From Coemansia sp. RSA 922 (taxonomy: Eukaryota; Kickxellomycota; Kickxellomycetes; Kickxellales; Kickxellaceae), in assembly GCA_027577415.1 (NCBI GenBank), contig JANBQS010000679.1:1-13647 (forward strand): a DNA stretch of 13,647 bases. Reading direction: 5' to 3'. The translations under genes and the position numbers were made by a program. The notes under the pieces are model-generated. The model saw only the letters and a program-made list of their open reading frames with translations. It made no database searches and was not told where the DNA came from. Positions 5,505 to 13,504 of this stretch are shown piece after piece. Positions within the stretch are counted from its first letter, which is position 1; every line of letters starts with the position of its first letter.

Positions 5505-6129
5505 CTCCCATTCAGATTCACTTTCTTGCATTGGGAAGAGAAAATACCAGTGGCTTCATCATTTTTAGCAAGTAAACAAGTGGCTTCAAGCTCTAGTATC
5601 TTTTTTATTCTGTGGACCATTGTTTTGGTTTATATTTATTTTGTTTGTATTGCAATCGCAACAAAGACAATGGACCGTCTTCCCCCCTTTTTTTCGATTT
5701 TAGTAACTTGATGTAAACATCTGTCCAGACCAGGTAGCATCTCACCCTTCAGAGTATCCCTCTTTTTTTCTGTTACTGTTTTTAATATATAGGAGTATGA
5801 ATAGCGATAGATGGCGAATACACATGACGTTCAAGCAGTAGCGGTAACAAAAAGAAAAGGAACGGACAATGACAAGTGGCTTGACACATGGAAACAAAAT
5901 AGAAAAAAATTACAATTTACAACTGCGCAAGATTATTTGCATCCGATTATATATTCCACAACAAATAAAAAAAAGAGTGGAGACAATGAAACAACACATG
6001 TCATTATACATGAGACGAAAGTTCAAATTTCTTTTTCCAGTAAACGCCACAACCAGCATAAAATTGGTAAATTGGATATCCAAATACTCTTTAAAAATAA
6101 CAAAAAGTAAAAGCATCCTAAAAAAGTAT
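5505..6129. other. Intergenic region between the two secreted-peptide genes
   Basis: This is upstream DNA of the P/Q-rich gene and 3' flank of the 69-aa peptide gene. CCATTGT at 5617-5623 and its inverted partner ACAATGG at 5667-5673 both neighbour TGGACC; ACAAAG at 5661-5666 adjoins the second. The part from 5810 to 6125 is A-rich and holds a plus-strand Lys-rich frame that I regard as chance. Confidence 0.5.
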
Positions 6130-6339
6130 CTACTTTCCGTCTCCTAGACCTAGAGCAGAAGCCAGTTTGCCTATAACTGGAAGAGGAGCGATCAAGCGAT
6201 GCAGGTAGCTACCAGCAGTATCTCCAGATTGAGGCAAAGCGATCTGCGGCCCATCGCGTTTCTCCATAGCGACTGTCGGAATAGCATAGGCCATGGCGAT
6301 AAGGGTAACGAAAACCAGGAATAGCGATAGATATCTCAT
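6130..6339 (-). CDS. Secreted peptide precursor with IALPxSG core and Lys-Arg site (69 aa)
   Basis: The minus strand from ATG at 6337-6339 to TAG at 6130-6132 encodes 69 residues. Residues 1-19 form a signal peptide ending in AMAYA. A short prosegment (IPTVAME) ends in Lys27-Arg28, a Kex2-type site. Cleavage there would free a 41-residue peptide beginning DGPQIALP. That peptide aligns without gaps with residues 30-61 of the P/Q-rich protein: IALPQSG at 33-39, Arg48-Leu49, PLPVIG at 52-57, Leu59 and Gly64. The second half looks like an amphipathic helix. The frame is open upstream to 6612, but I choose this ATG because it begins a clean signal peptide and has the TTAACGATG context of the sister gene. 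The coding strand upstream is pyrimidine-rich. Possible roles are a signalling, antimicrobial-like or wall peptide; none can be shown from sequence. Confidence 0.8.
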   Translation of the reverse strand: MRYLSLFLVFVTLIAMAYAIPTVAMEKRDGPQIALPQSGDTAGSYLHRLIAPLPVIGKLASALGLGDGK

Positions 6340-6820
6340 CGTTAAGCGACGCTGGGGGGAGAGGCAAGATAAGAGGTAAAGGTTAAGGGGTATGTGTCGA
6401 AATAGAAAGAAAAAAAGGAGTGGTTGATAATAGCTCGTAAAGAAGGAAAATACTAGAAGGTTATGTAGCAGCTTCAAGATGCAGCCCACTGCAATAAAAA
6501 AAAGTGTGGTAGAGATAATAGGGACCATGACAACAAAAAAAGAAACATAAAGGATTGTTCTTGTTGATAATGTTGGCGCCACAGAAAAGTAGGCCGCCAT
6601 TGAAATAGGCACAGCGAGCCGCAGCCGAGTCGAGCCGGATGCATCATAAGAGCGGATGCATCAGCCGGTTTTCGGCAGCTGAGCTGCAATCCGAAAATGG
6701 CTGCTTGCCAAGCCTCCTCCTTATTTTGAAAAAAAAAAAAAAAATGAGTAGCAGGCAGTGTGGTATTCGACTTTTTGTACTTTATTTTATTTATACTTTT
6801 CAATTTATTTTTAACAGAGA
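6340..6820. promoter_or_regulatory. Divergent intergenic region with paired palindromes
   Basis: This 481-base gap lies between the divergent peptide gene and the adhesin-like gene. Two perfect GATGCATC palindromes stand at 6638-6645 and 6655-6662, 17 bases centre to centre. An inverted repeat follows at 6669-6697 (TTTTCGG … CCGAAAA, with CAGCTGAGCTG inside). A run of A lies at 6728-6743, then a T-rich stretch ending in TTTTTAACAG at 6808-6817, just before the ATG at 6821. The latter could be a splice acceptor, so a leader intron is possible for the right-hand gene. On the other side, CTCTCCCCCCAG (minus strand, about 6350-6361) is a similar acceptor-like sequence before the peptide gene. Confidence 0.45.
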
Positions 6821-8323
6821 ATGCACGTCAGCAGAGGCAAGCAGCGTGGTGGAGTCAATAACGGGCGGCCCACCAAAGGACAAGCGACCGAGCAATTTCC
6901 CGAGCTTCTTGAGGGCGAGACTGAGCCGCCACCCTATTACTCGGCGTCTGGAGAAAGCAGCCGAGTTGTTAGCAACATGCCAGTATTTACTATTGGCGGC
7001 GGCGAAGGCGAGAGCGAAGAAGACAGTGGCCAGACCCAGCCACCTGTGACAAATTCAGTTCCTTCTGACGACAGGTACTACCAGCCAGCCAGTTTTCCCG
7101 GATACACGATAGTCCAGCTTATCAACAGCCAGGGCGAAAGCCAAGCACTATTGCCTCGAGTAGGCAGACATCAGAGGAGGAGGGACAGGGGCTCATGCTT
7201 GGGCCGGTGCTGCGGGCATATGTGTGCATGCCTGTGCTTTATTTTCGGCGCATTGATGCTGGCTGGTCTCCTCTGTGCGGCAATAATCCTTACTCGACAA
7301 ATCATCGGATCAGATTGGCGATGCCAGGGTCTTTTGCCTCACAGCGACAAGCAGTTTTCATTTGCCGGACAGAAGAGCTTGTTAGTTGATAGTGCGCGTG
7401 GGATGACGCAGACCACCGTGCATTTAGTAGAGGGCAATTTGGGCGTCAGGGCGGTTATTGAGGCGTCGGCCGGTCGCCTTATGGGTGTAGGTGTTGAGCA
7501 TAGCGATAGTGCCTTGCGGCTTCGCGGCAACAGTCCTAGCTCGTGGTGGTGGTGGCAGAGGGGCGGCTGCGTGCGTGCTACGCTCTATGTCAGCATACCT
7601 AGTAACGTAACTACGCTAAAGTCGCTGACAATCTCCACGGGCGATGGCGCTCTGACGGCCATAGACATGAGTATGCCAGTTGACCTACAAGTATCTATGA
7701 GCAATGGCGCCGTTCAGCTACACGACCTGAGTATAAGCGGATCACTCCGCATATCGACGACCAACGGGCTAGTAAACGTCACGAATGTACAAGCCGGCAG
7801 TACCATTGATCTGTGGTCAGTCAACACTCCCAATACGATTTCCAATGTGGCAGCGCCCAACTCCATCACCGTGCGGGGGAGCAACGCGGCTATCAATGTC
7901 TCTTCTCTGCGCTCATCGTACGCAGTACTTCACACTACCAACGGCCGCATATCCATGCGTAACGTCGATATTGGAGATAACCTCCTGGTTCAGACGAGCA
8001 ATGCGGTGATCGAGGGAGACGCTAGAGCGGCGCTTGTTTATGCGCGGTCGAGTAATGCTGCTGTTAATATTCAACTGGGCGGTCGCTTGCGTACTGTTGC
8101 TGTGGACACGACTAATGGAGCTGTTACGGTGGATGCTGATGGTTTCCGGGGTAACTTTGATGTACGCACGAGTAATTCTCGTGTGGCTGTGGGTGGTGGA
8201 GTCCTTCCGATAGAGTTTACGGAGAGTACTACTGCTCATAAAGCCGGTGTCTATGGTGATCCGGCACTGGGCAATATTACATTGACTACTAGTAATGCTA
8301 GAGTTAGTCTTAAATTTGTCTAA
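6821..8323 (+). CDS. Type II membrane protein with DUF4097-like beta-solenoid (putative adhesin), 500 aa
   Basis: Residues 1-125 are hydrophilic and probably cytoplasmic, with a PPPYY motif at 36-40 (PPxY, the ligand of WW domains such as those of Nedd4/Rsp5-type ubiquitin ligases) and a basic patch at 114-124. Cys126, 130, 131, 135, 137 and 139 sit against a membrane segment at about 138-158, a typical palmitoylation setting. There is no cleavable signal, so N-in/C-out topology is likely. Residues 165-500 form the outer domain, dominated by a recurring [ST]-[ST]-N-[GA]-x-[VI] motif at about 294, 314, 354, 373, 393, 411, 431, 451 and 491. That is roughly one per 20 residues, as in the beta-helix of the putative-adhesin family (DUF4097-like). 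Possible N-glycosylation sites include Asn262, Asn319, Asn359 and Asn485. A WWWW run stands at 242-245. It probably acts at the cell surface; the ligand is unknown. The gene ends 318 bases before the GH3 gene on the same strand. Confidence 0.85.
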   Translation: MHVSRGKQRGGVNNGRPTKGQATEQFPELLEGETEPPPYYSASGESSRVVSNMPVFTIGGGEGESEEDSGQTQPPVTNSVPSDDRYYQPASFPGYTIVQLINSQGESQALLPRVGRHQRRRDRGSCLGRCCGHMCACLCFIFGALMLAGLLCAAIILTRQIIGSDWRCQGLLPHSDKQFSFAGQKSLLVDSARGMTQTTVHLVEGNLGVRAVIEASAGRLMGVGVEHSDSALRLRGNSPSSWWWWQRGGCVRATLYVSIPSNVTTLKSLTISTGDGALTAIDMSMPVDLQVSMSNGAVQLHDLSISGSLRISTTNGLVNVTNVQAGSTIDLWSVNTPNTISNVAAPNSITVRGSNAAINVSSLRSSYAVLHTTNGRISMRNVDIGDNLLVQTSNAVIEGDARAALVYARSSNAAVNIQLGGRLRTVAVDTTNGAVTVDADGFRGNFDVRTSNSRVAVGGGVLPIEFTESTTAHKAGVYGDPALGNITLTTSNARVSLKFV

Positions 8324-8641
8324 GTAATGTATTTGGAACAATTAATTAATTTAAAATTTTCCGTGTGAACATACACGTTCCTTTAGTGTGTGAACATTTT
8401 GAAATTATTATTTTTTTTATGTGGAGATTCATTTAGTACCAATACTTTGAAATATTACCAAATATTTTTTGCTATTACTGCCATTTCTATGTCCTTGTTT
8501 GGATAACTTTTGAGACATACAAGACCAAGACATAAAGTCCATATGAATCCCTCCTCCCTTCACCAAAAAACAAAAAAATATAACGCAAACTTTCTTTTTC
8601 TTCGCCCGAAAAATATTTGGTATTCTTTATTCTAATTTACT
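8324..8641. promoter_or_regulatory. Intergenic region upstream of the GH3 gene
   Basis: This AT-rich gap of 318 bases must hold the 3' end of the adhesin-like gene and the promoter of the GH3 gene. GTGTGAACAT occurs twice (about 8361-8370 and 8387-8396). A T/C-rich leader (TTTCTTTTTCTTCGCCCG, about 8591-8608) precedes the ATG at 8642. I see no clear TATA box at a convincing distance. Confidence 0.4.
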
Positions 8642-11600
8642 ATGGACCGCTATAGCCGCTCACGCGGCTTCGGGTGCAAAGCCAGTTTGACGCCGTGGCT
8701 TATTGCGTTATTATTTCTTACAACAACAGCACAAGCATCCGATATATCCAATGGAATAGAGGCTATGGCGGCTAACAACGACTGTATGATGATGCGCGAT
8801 ATACAAGCATCTCTTGGTTACGCCGTTGAAAGTCCTCAGACTACTGTGCAGAATTATCGTCGACATGCCAAAAAAGACGATGGATCTGGTACCGATAGCG
8901 ATAGTGATAGTGACGACGAGAGTAAACACCATACAGCCGTTGCTGATACGGGACCCGCGCAACCACAGCCGCCGAGTATCGCTACTATTGTTTATAATCC
9001 TATGATCTCTCTTCCACAGGTCGTCTCGCAGGCGGTTCCTCAAGTCGTACCACAGGATCTTCCACAAGCCGTTCCTCAGGTGATTCATCAGGCGGTTCCT
9101 CAAGCCGCACCACAAGTCGTTCCTCAGGCCGTTCCCCAGGCCGTTCCCCAGGCTGTCCCAGTCCCTACGTTTGTATCGATCCTGCCGCCTGGGTTTGTCA
9201 ATCCACTGCCGCCGCTGCCCAATGCTTCTGGTAACTGGGGCCCGCCGCCGCTCATCCCCGCTCAGGCGGCTATCCCACTAAGCCAGCCACTTATCCCCGC
9301 ACAGGTAGCAAGCCCACTGAGCCAGCCTCTAGTTCCCGCACAAGTCAACCCACTCAGCCTACCAATCACTCCCGCGCTAGTGAATCCACTCAGTCAACCA
9401 CTTATTCCAGCACAAGCCAACCCAATCGGCTCAGTCAGCCCTCCCCGGCCTCCACCACCACCACCATATTCTCCTAACGGCTGCGGCGGTGGTAGTGGTT
9501 GTGGCGGCGGTGACGGCGGCATACTCCCATCGCTCTACCCAACTGCACATATCCCACCTCCTGGCAGCAGCGGTGGAGGCGGCCATGGCTGTGGCGGCGG
9601 CAGTGGTGACTGCCACCCTTGCCAGCCCTGCCCTCCCGGTCCGCCCGGCCCACCCGGCCCGCCTGGACCGCCGGGACCACGTGGTCCACCAGGACGCAAG
9701 CGCAAGATGCACGTATCGCGCGAAGTACCAGCACCAGTGGCGGCGCGACCGACAGCAGCTGCTATTCCCGAAGCGCCGTTTGTTCCCGAAGCATCTTTCG
9801 CTCCAGTAGCAGCCGTGCCATTTGCTCCTACGGCCTCGGTACTCAATGACTCGCCTCGTCGTCCCGAGCAAGTGGCTCGCAGCTCAGTTAGCAGATCATG
9901 GCAGGCACCACAGGCGGCTCGGGCGACTCCAGACTGGATTCCAAGTGCCAATGACATTAACGAATTCACATCGCACGCGTCTCGCGGAGTTGGCAAGTCA
10001 CCAGCCACATCTCATAACAGGCCGGAAGTCGGCGAGACCCCAGTCAATACCGCAGTATCTGAGCCAGTAGCGACTTTACAAGCTAGCGAGAACTTCCGTA
10101 TCCATGGAACTGGCAGCGTTGCTGAGGCGGGCGGGTTCTCTGACACGATTAACGACTGGGAGCGGCTGCTGCAGCCGACAAAGACTGTTGGGTTGCCTGA
10201 GCTTTTGGAGAAAAAACATATGGCTCCTGACTTTGTACCATTGCCGACTGAGACCAACGCCCAGCACTTTGATCCGAATAAGCCCTTGACCGTCGACAGC
10301 TACATTGCCGCAGAGTACAATCCATTGGCAGCCGGCGATGTACCCGATAAGATCACAGAGGACGTGTGGAAGCTGGTAGAGAGCCTGACTTTGGATGAGA
10401 AGACAGGCCAGATGCAGCAGATCCACGTCAGCCAGCTATTGGACCGCGGGGGACATTTGAACACTACGGCGGTCGAGTACTGGATCAGCAGGAAGAAGAT
10501 CGGATCTATCGTCGATTCGCCTGGTAACGGCAACGGTGAGTATGCGTGGTACTCGGCAGCGACACTTGCCAACCTCACAAACACCGTGCAGCAGGTAGCG
10601 CTGGCACAAGGATCGCGTGTGCCGTTGCTCTGGGGTTTGGACTCTGTGCGCGGTGCCAGTTTCGTCAAGCACGCGGCCATGTTCCCCACGGGCATCGGCC
10701 TGGCAGCCACATTCCAGCCCAAGTACGCGTTTGACGCCGGCCGCATTGCCGCCAAGGACACCAGGGCAGCTGGGTACCAGTGGACGTTTGCGCCATCGGC
10801 AGATCTCAATGTCGAAAAGCGCTGGGCACACAATTACTTGGGCTTCGGCGAAGACCCCGCCTTGCTCTCGGCCATGGTCCGCAGTGCTGTCAGCGGATAC
10901 CAGGGCGAATACAAGCAGGATCGGACGAGAGTGGCAGCATGCGTCAAGAACTTTATCGGGTCGGGCAACCCCTTCAACGGCAAAGAGCGCAGCGCAAAGT
11001 TTATTCCCGACAATCTCCTCTACGAGTACTATCTGCCAGGCTTCGAAGCCGCCATTGACGCCGGCGCCACATCGATAATGCAGAGTGTCGGCAATGTGAA
11101 CGGCGAGGCCATGTCGTCGTCAGGCTTCTACTTAAGAAAACTGCTACGCGACAAATTGGGCTTCCGCGGCGTTATGATCGCCGACCACGAGGAGATATTG
11201 GCGCAGGCGCGGGAGTTCCACACGGCGGCCAATTTCACCGACGCTGTGTTTTTGGCACTCAACAATACGTCAGTCGATATGAGTGCCGGCGACTCGTCGT
11301 TCTCCTACAACGCCATGGAGCTGGTTCGCGCTGGATCGATAGCCGAGGACCGGATCACAGAGTCTGTGGCGCGTATTCTTCAGCTCAAAAAGGATCTGGG
11401 TCTTTTCGACACGCCCTTCGCCGAGCGCCAATTGCAGGAGACCGTGGGCTCAGCACAAGACGTGACTGCTGCTCGCATGGCCGTGCGCGAATCAGTGACA
11501 TTGCTCAAGAACGTCAATGGCGCGCTTCCACTCAAGACCGGCGACCGCGTTTTGTTCGTCGGCCCACACCTCAATTCTACGGCGTTGCTGGGCGGCGGCT

Positions 11601-12532
11601 GGAACGTCCACCGCCAAGGGCCCACAGCTAACGAGCGTGACGATGTGTATGAGGGATTTGGCGACTCGATTTTGTCAGGCGTTCGCAAGCTGACTAACCG
11701 CGAGCCCGTGTACCACCCAGGGTTCCGCCTCGACGGCAGTGCTAGTGACGCGGCGAGTATCGAGCATTTGCTCAAGCTGGCTCACCAAGCCGATAAGATT
11801 GTCGTCGGCCTGGGCGAGACGCCCTATGCGGGTCATGCCGGTGACGTCGACGATTTGTCGCTTGATCCAAACCAGGCCAATATAGTCGCTCAGCTGGCTA
11901 ACGCCAATCGCCCGATAATCTCAGTGCTTGTCGAGGGCCGCCCGCGTCTGATGCGCGAAGTAGTCAGTGCCTCTTCCGCCGTACTCAACACATATTTGCC
12001 TGGTATCCACGGCGGCCTCCCCATAGCCGAGATCCTCTACGGTCAGGTCTCGCCTTCCGGTCGTCAGCCCTTTACCTACCCTAGGTACGAGTACCAATCG
12101 CGTGACACGATTTGGCAAGGACTATGGAACGAGTACACACCTCAATGGCCGTTCGGCTTCGGACTTGGGTATTCGCCACTCACGTACTCTAATATTACCG
12201 TGGATTCTACTGAGCTCAGACCAGGAAAGCCTGTCAAGATTAAAGTCAGTATTAGGAACGACGGTGTTCTGGATCAGAGAGAGTCTGTGCTTATGTATAC
12301 GACTCAGAGTTTCCGCACTGGGTATGAGCCAGAGTTGTTCAGATTGCGTAGATTCGATAAAGTAGAGATCAAGCGCGGTATGGCATCACTCGTCGAGTTT
12401 ACGCTGACTGCTGAGGAACTGGCCTATTATAACCGTGACTTGGTCAGAGTCATTGACCCATCGCCAGTCAACATTACTATCAATGCAATGACGCCCAACG
12501 AGCGCGTCATTACACTTAACCTTTCTATCTAA
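8642..12532 (+). CDS. Secreted GH3-family protein with repetitive collagen-like linker (1296 aa)
   Basis: Residues 1-32 are a signal peptide. An acidic Ser/Asp run lies at about 80-95. VPQ/VPQA repeats (about 125-177) and 12-13-residue PLSQPLIPAQ-type repeats (about 203-262) follow, then Gly/Cys-rich patches and seven Gly-Pro-Pro-like triplets at 333-351 that end in the basic run RKRK (352-355), a possible Kex2 site. The GH3 barrel domain spans about 565-930, the second GH3 domain about 940-1165, and an Fn3-like domain about 1195-1285. Asp848 in GVMIADHEEI sits at the nucleophile position, and Asp667 and Lys769 are also as expected. Several usual residues differ: His after DS is Arg670, the W-x-R arginine is His730, the KH pair is Lys769-Asn770, the Trp after the nucleophile is His849, and the GExPYxE motif reads GETPYAG (Glu1059, Gly1064). 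Family members are exo-acting beta-glucosidases or related enzymes. Here activity is doubtful, and a wall-binding or structural role is possible. Usual GH3 enzymes are about 600-900 residues; the excess is the linker. Confidence 0.9.
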   Translation: MDRYSRSRGFGCKASLTPWLIALLFLTTTAQASDISNGIEAMAANNDCMMMRDIQASLGYAVESPQTTVQNYRRHAKKDDGSGTDSDSDSDDESKHHTAVADTGPAQPQPPSIATIVYNPMISLPQVVSQAVPQVVPQDLPQAVPQVIHQAVPQAAPQVVPQAVPQAVPQAVPVPTFVSILPPGFVNPLPPLPNASGNWGPPPLIPAQAAIPLSQPLIPAQVASPLSQPLVPAQVNPLSLPITPALVNPLSQPLIPAQANPIGSVSPPRPPPPPPYSPNGCGGGSGCGGGDGGILPSLYPTAHIPPPGSSGGGGHGCGGGSGDCHPCQPCPPGPPGPPGPPGPPGPRGPPGRKRKMHVSREVPAPVAARPTAAAIPEAPFVPEASFAPVAAVPFAPTASVLNDSPRRPEQVARSSVSRSWQAPQAARATPDWIPSANDINEFTSHASRGVGKSPATSHNRPEVGETPVNTAVSEPVATLQASENFRIHGTGSVAEAGGFSDTINDWERLLQPTKTVGLPELLEKKHMAPDFVPLPTETNAQHFDPNKPLTVDSYIAAEYNPLAAGDVPDKITEDVWKLVESLTLDEKTGQMQQIHVSQLLDRGGHLNTTAVEYWISRKKIGSIVDSPGNGNGEYAWYSAATLANLTNTVQQVALAQGSRVPLLWGLDSVRGASFVKHAAMFPTGIGLAATFQPKYAFDAGRIAAKDTRAAGYQWTFAPSADLNVEKRWAHNYLGFGEDPALLSAMVRSAVSGYQGEYKQDRTRVAACVKNFIGSGNPFNGKERSAKFIPDNLLYEYYLPGFEAAIDAGATSIMQSVGNVNGEAMSSSGFYLRKLLRDKLGFRGVMIADHEEILAQAREFHTAANFTDAVFLALNNTSVDMSAGDSSFSYNAMELVRAGSIAEDRITESVARILQLKKDLGLFDTPFAERQLQETVGSAQDVTAARMAVRESVTLLKNVNGALPLKTGDRVLFVGPHLNSTALLGGGWNVHRQGPTANERDDVYEGFGDSILSGVRKLTNREPVYHPGFRLDGSASDAASIEHLLKLAHQADKIVVGLGETPYAGHAGDVDDLSLDPNQANIVAQLANANRPIISVLVEGRPRLMREVVSASSAVLNTYLPGIHGGLPIAEILYGQVSPSGRQPFTYPRYEYQSRDTIWQGLWNEYTPQWPFGFGLGYSPLTYSNITVDSTELRPGKPVKIKVSIRNDGVLDQRESVLMYTTQSFRTGYEPELFRLRRFDKVEIKRGMASLVEFTLTAEELAYYNRDLVRVIDPSPVNITINAMTPNERVITLNLSI
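9011..9430 (+). repeat. Tandem coding repeats in the linker of the GH3 protein
   Basis: Two repeat types follow each other inside the gene. From about 9011 to 9165, short units encode V-P-Q-[AV]-type peptides (GTTCCTCAGGCC and variants). From about 9248 to 9430, units of 36-39 bases encode PLSQPLIPAQVN-like peptides, four to five copies. Such tracts in fungal wall proteins change length between strains by replication slippage. Confidence 0.75.
9630..9709 (+). repeat. Collagen-like Gly-Pro-Pro triplet tract
   Basis: Codons for Gly-Pro-Pro, with one Gly-Pro-Arg, repeat with glycine at residues 333, 336, 339, 342, 345, 348 and 351, preceded by a CxxC-like Cys/Pro patch (Cys324, 327, 330) and followed by RKRK. 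Seven triplets are too few for a long triple helix but could trimerise when tethered by neighbouring cysteines. That idea is inference. Confidence 0.8.
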
Positions 12533-13504
12533 ATTACCCTTTTTCCTTGTTACTTTTTTTATATATAATAATCTATTTTTTTTTACTTTTGTTATATGTT
12601 GGGCAAATATTGTACAAGTATAAAAAGTTGTTGATGGAGCGGCAATAGTACTAGGATTGTATCAGTATAGCAAAGATTTAAGGCACGCTTCGCATTTATC
12701 TGTCTTGGAAGCCGTGATTATAGTCCATAGCGCCAGCCATATCATGAAAACATCAGCAAGTTCACTATATCCAATGAATGGGGTTATAATGTTTTATTCA
12801 CGCAATAAGAATACAAACGTGCAGTGGGTGCCCACCCACTGGCCTTGTAAGCGGTCAGAGCTATTGTCAGTTTTAGCCAAGGGTAAGAAAATAGAGGCGG
12901 CGACCTGATTTATTTAAAATTCTTATAAAACTAAATGGATTCTCAGGCTTGAAAAGGGCAAAACCCACTGCTAGTTAGCGTCTAGCTAACCAAAAAATCA
13001 AAAGTATGCACTGGCTGGTATCCAGCGACGCGAAATGGCAACAAACCAACTTTCAGTTGTACCCACAGCCTGTGAAGCCCCATATCAAGACAACACCAAA
13101 GCGTTTACGCCAATGCTACGTCAAATAGGCTAAGTGGCACATACATTACGCATAGCACCAACACCTCTGTAACAGCAGTCAGTCACATTATTCCTTGTGT
13201 CAGAAAAAAAATCTATTGTCAACAATTCTAACTGACAAATTCCTGACTTGGCCTACTGTGGAGGTTGGTTGCCCATCCACAATTAATGTACAGACAACAA
13301 TAACAGAAATCAAATTTATTAGTGCTGAAAGAAAGCAGATTAACTTGAATTCCCATTGTTACACACTTCCTTTGACTACAATAAGGGCAAAGGATGCAGG
13401 CCGTATGCACGGTTGACACTCTGGCAACAAAAGTCCAGCTTGTTATATCTTTCCCATTCTTGTCTTTTCTTTACCTCTTTTCTGTTGCTCTGTATTTACT
13501 ACCT
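12533..13504. other. Gene-poor intergenic stretch of about 1 kb
   Basis: The first 70 bases are T-rich with TATATATAATAATC (12561-12574), likely the 3' end region of the GH3 gene. After that I find no frame with recognisable protein content. A perfect inverted repeat with 9-base arms and a 2-base centre lies at 12822-12841, and GTTAGC/GCTAAC with a 5-base loop at 12974-12990. The last 60 bases before 13505 are pyrimidine-rich and probably form the leader of the F-box-like gene. No tRNA-like B box was seen. Confidence 0.5.

Noticed and set aside
5811..6110. Plus-strand frame of 99 codons, Lys/Asn/Thr-rich
   Set aside because: Its composition follows the A-rich DNA of a 3' flank, it has no recognisable motif, and it ends 20 bases before the opposite-strand peptide gene.
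6340..6612. Upstream in-frame extension of the 69-aa peptide precursor to 160 codons
   Set aside because: The extension would bury a clean signal peptide; its sequence is the Phe/Leu-rich translation of a T/C-rich leader, and the sister gene starts at the equivalent ATG.
9431..10008. Long minus-strand frames opposite the GH3 linker, including a Gly-rich collagen-like translation
   Set aside because: These are shadows of GC-rich repetitive codons in the real plus-strand gene.
12657..12908. Plus-strand frame of about 83 codons in the gene-poor stretch
   Set aside because: It has no ATG near its beginning; the first internal ATG gives about 50 residues with no recognised motif. A decayed gene cannot be excluded, but nothing supports it.
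12533..13504. Search for a tRNA gene in the gene-poor stretch
   Set aside because: No GGTTCGA-type B box with a fitting A box and stem was found on either strand by eye.
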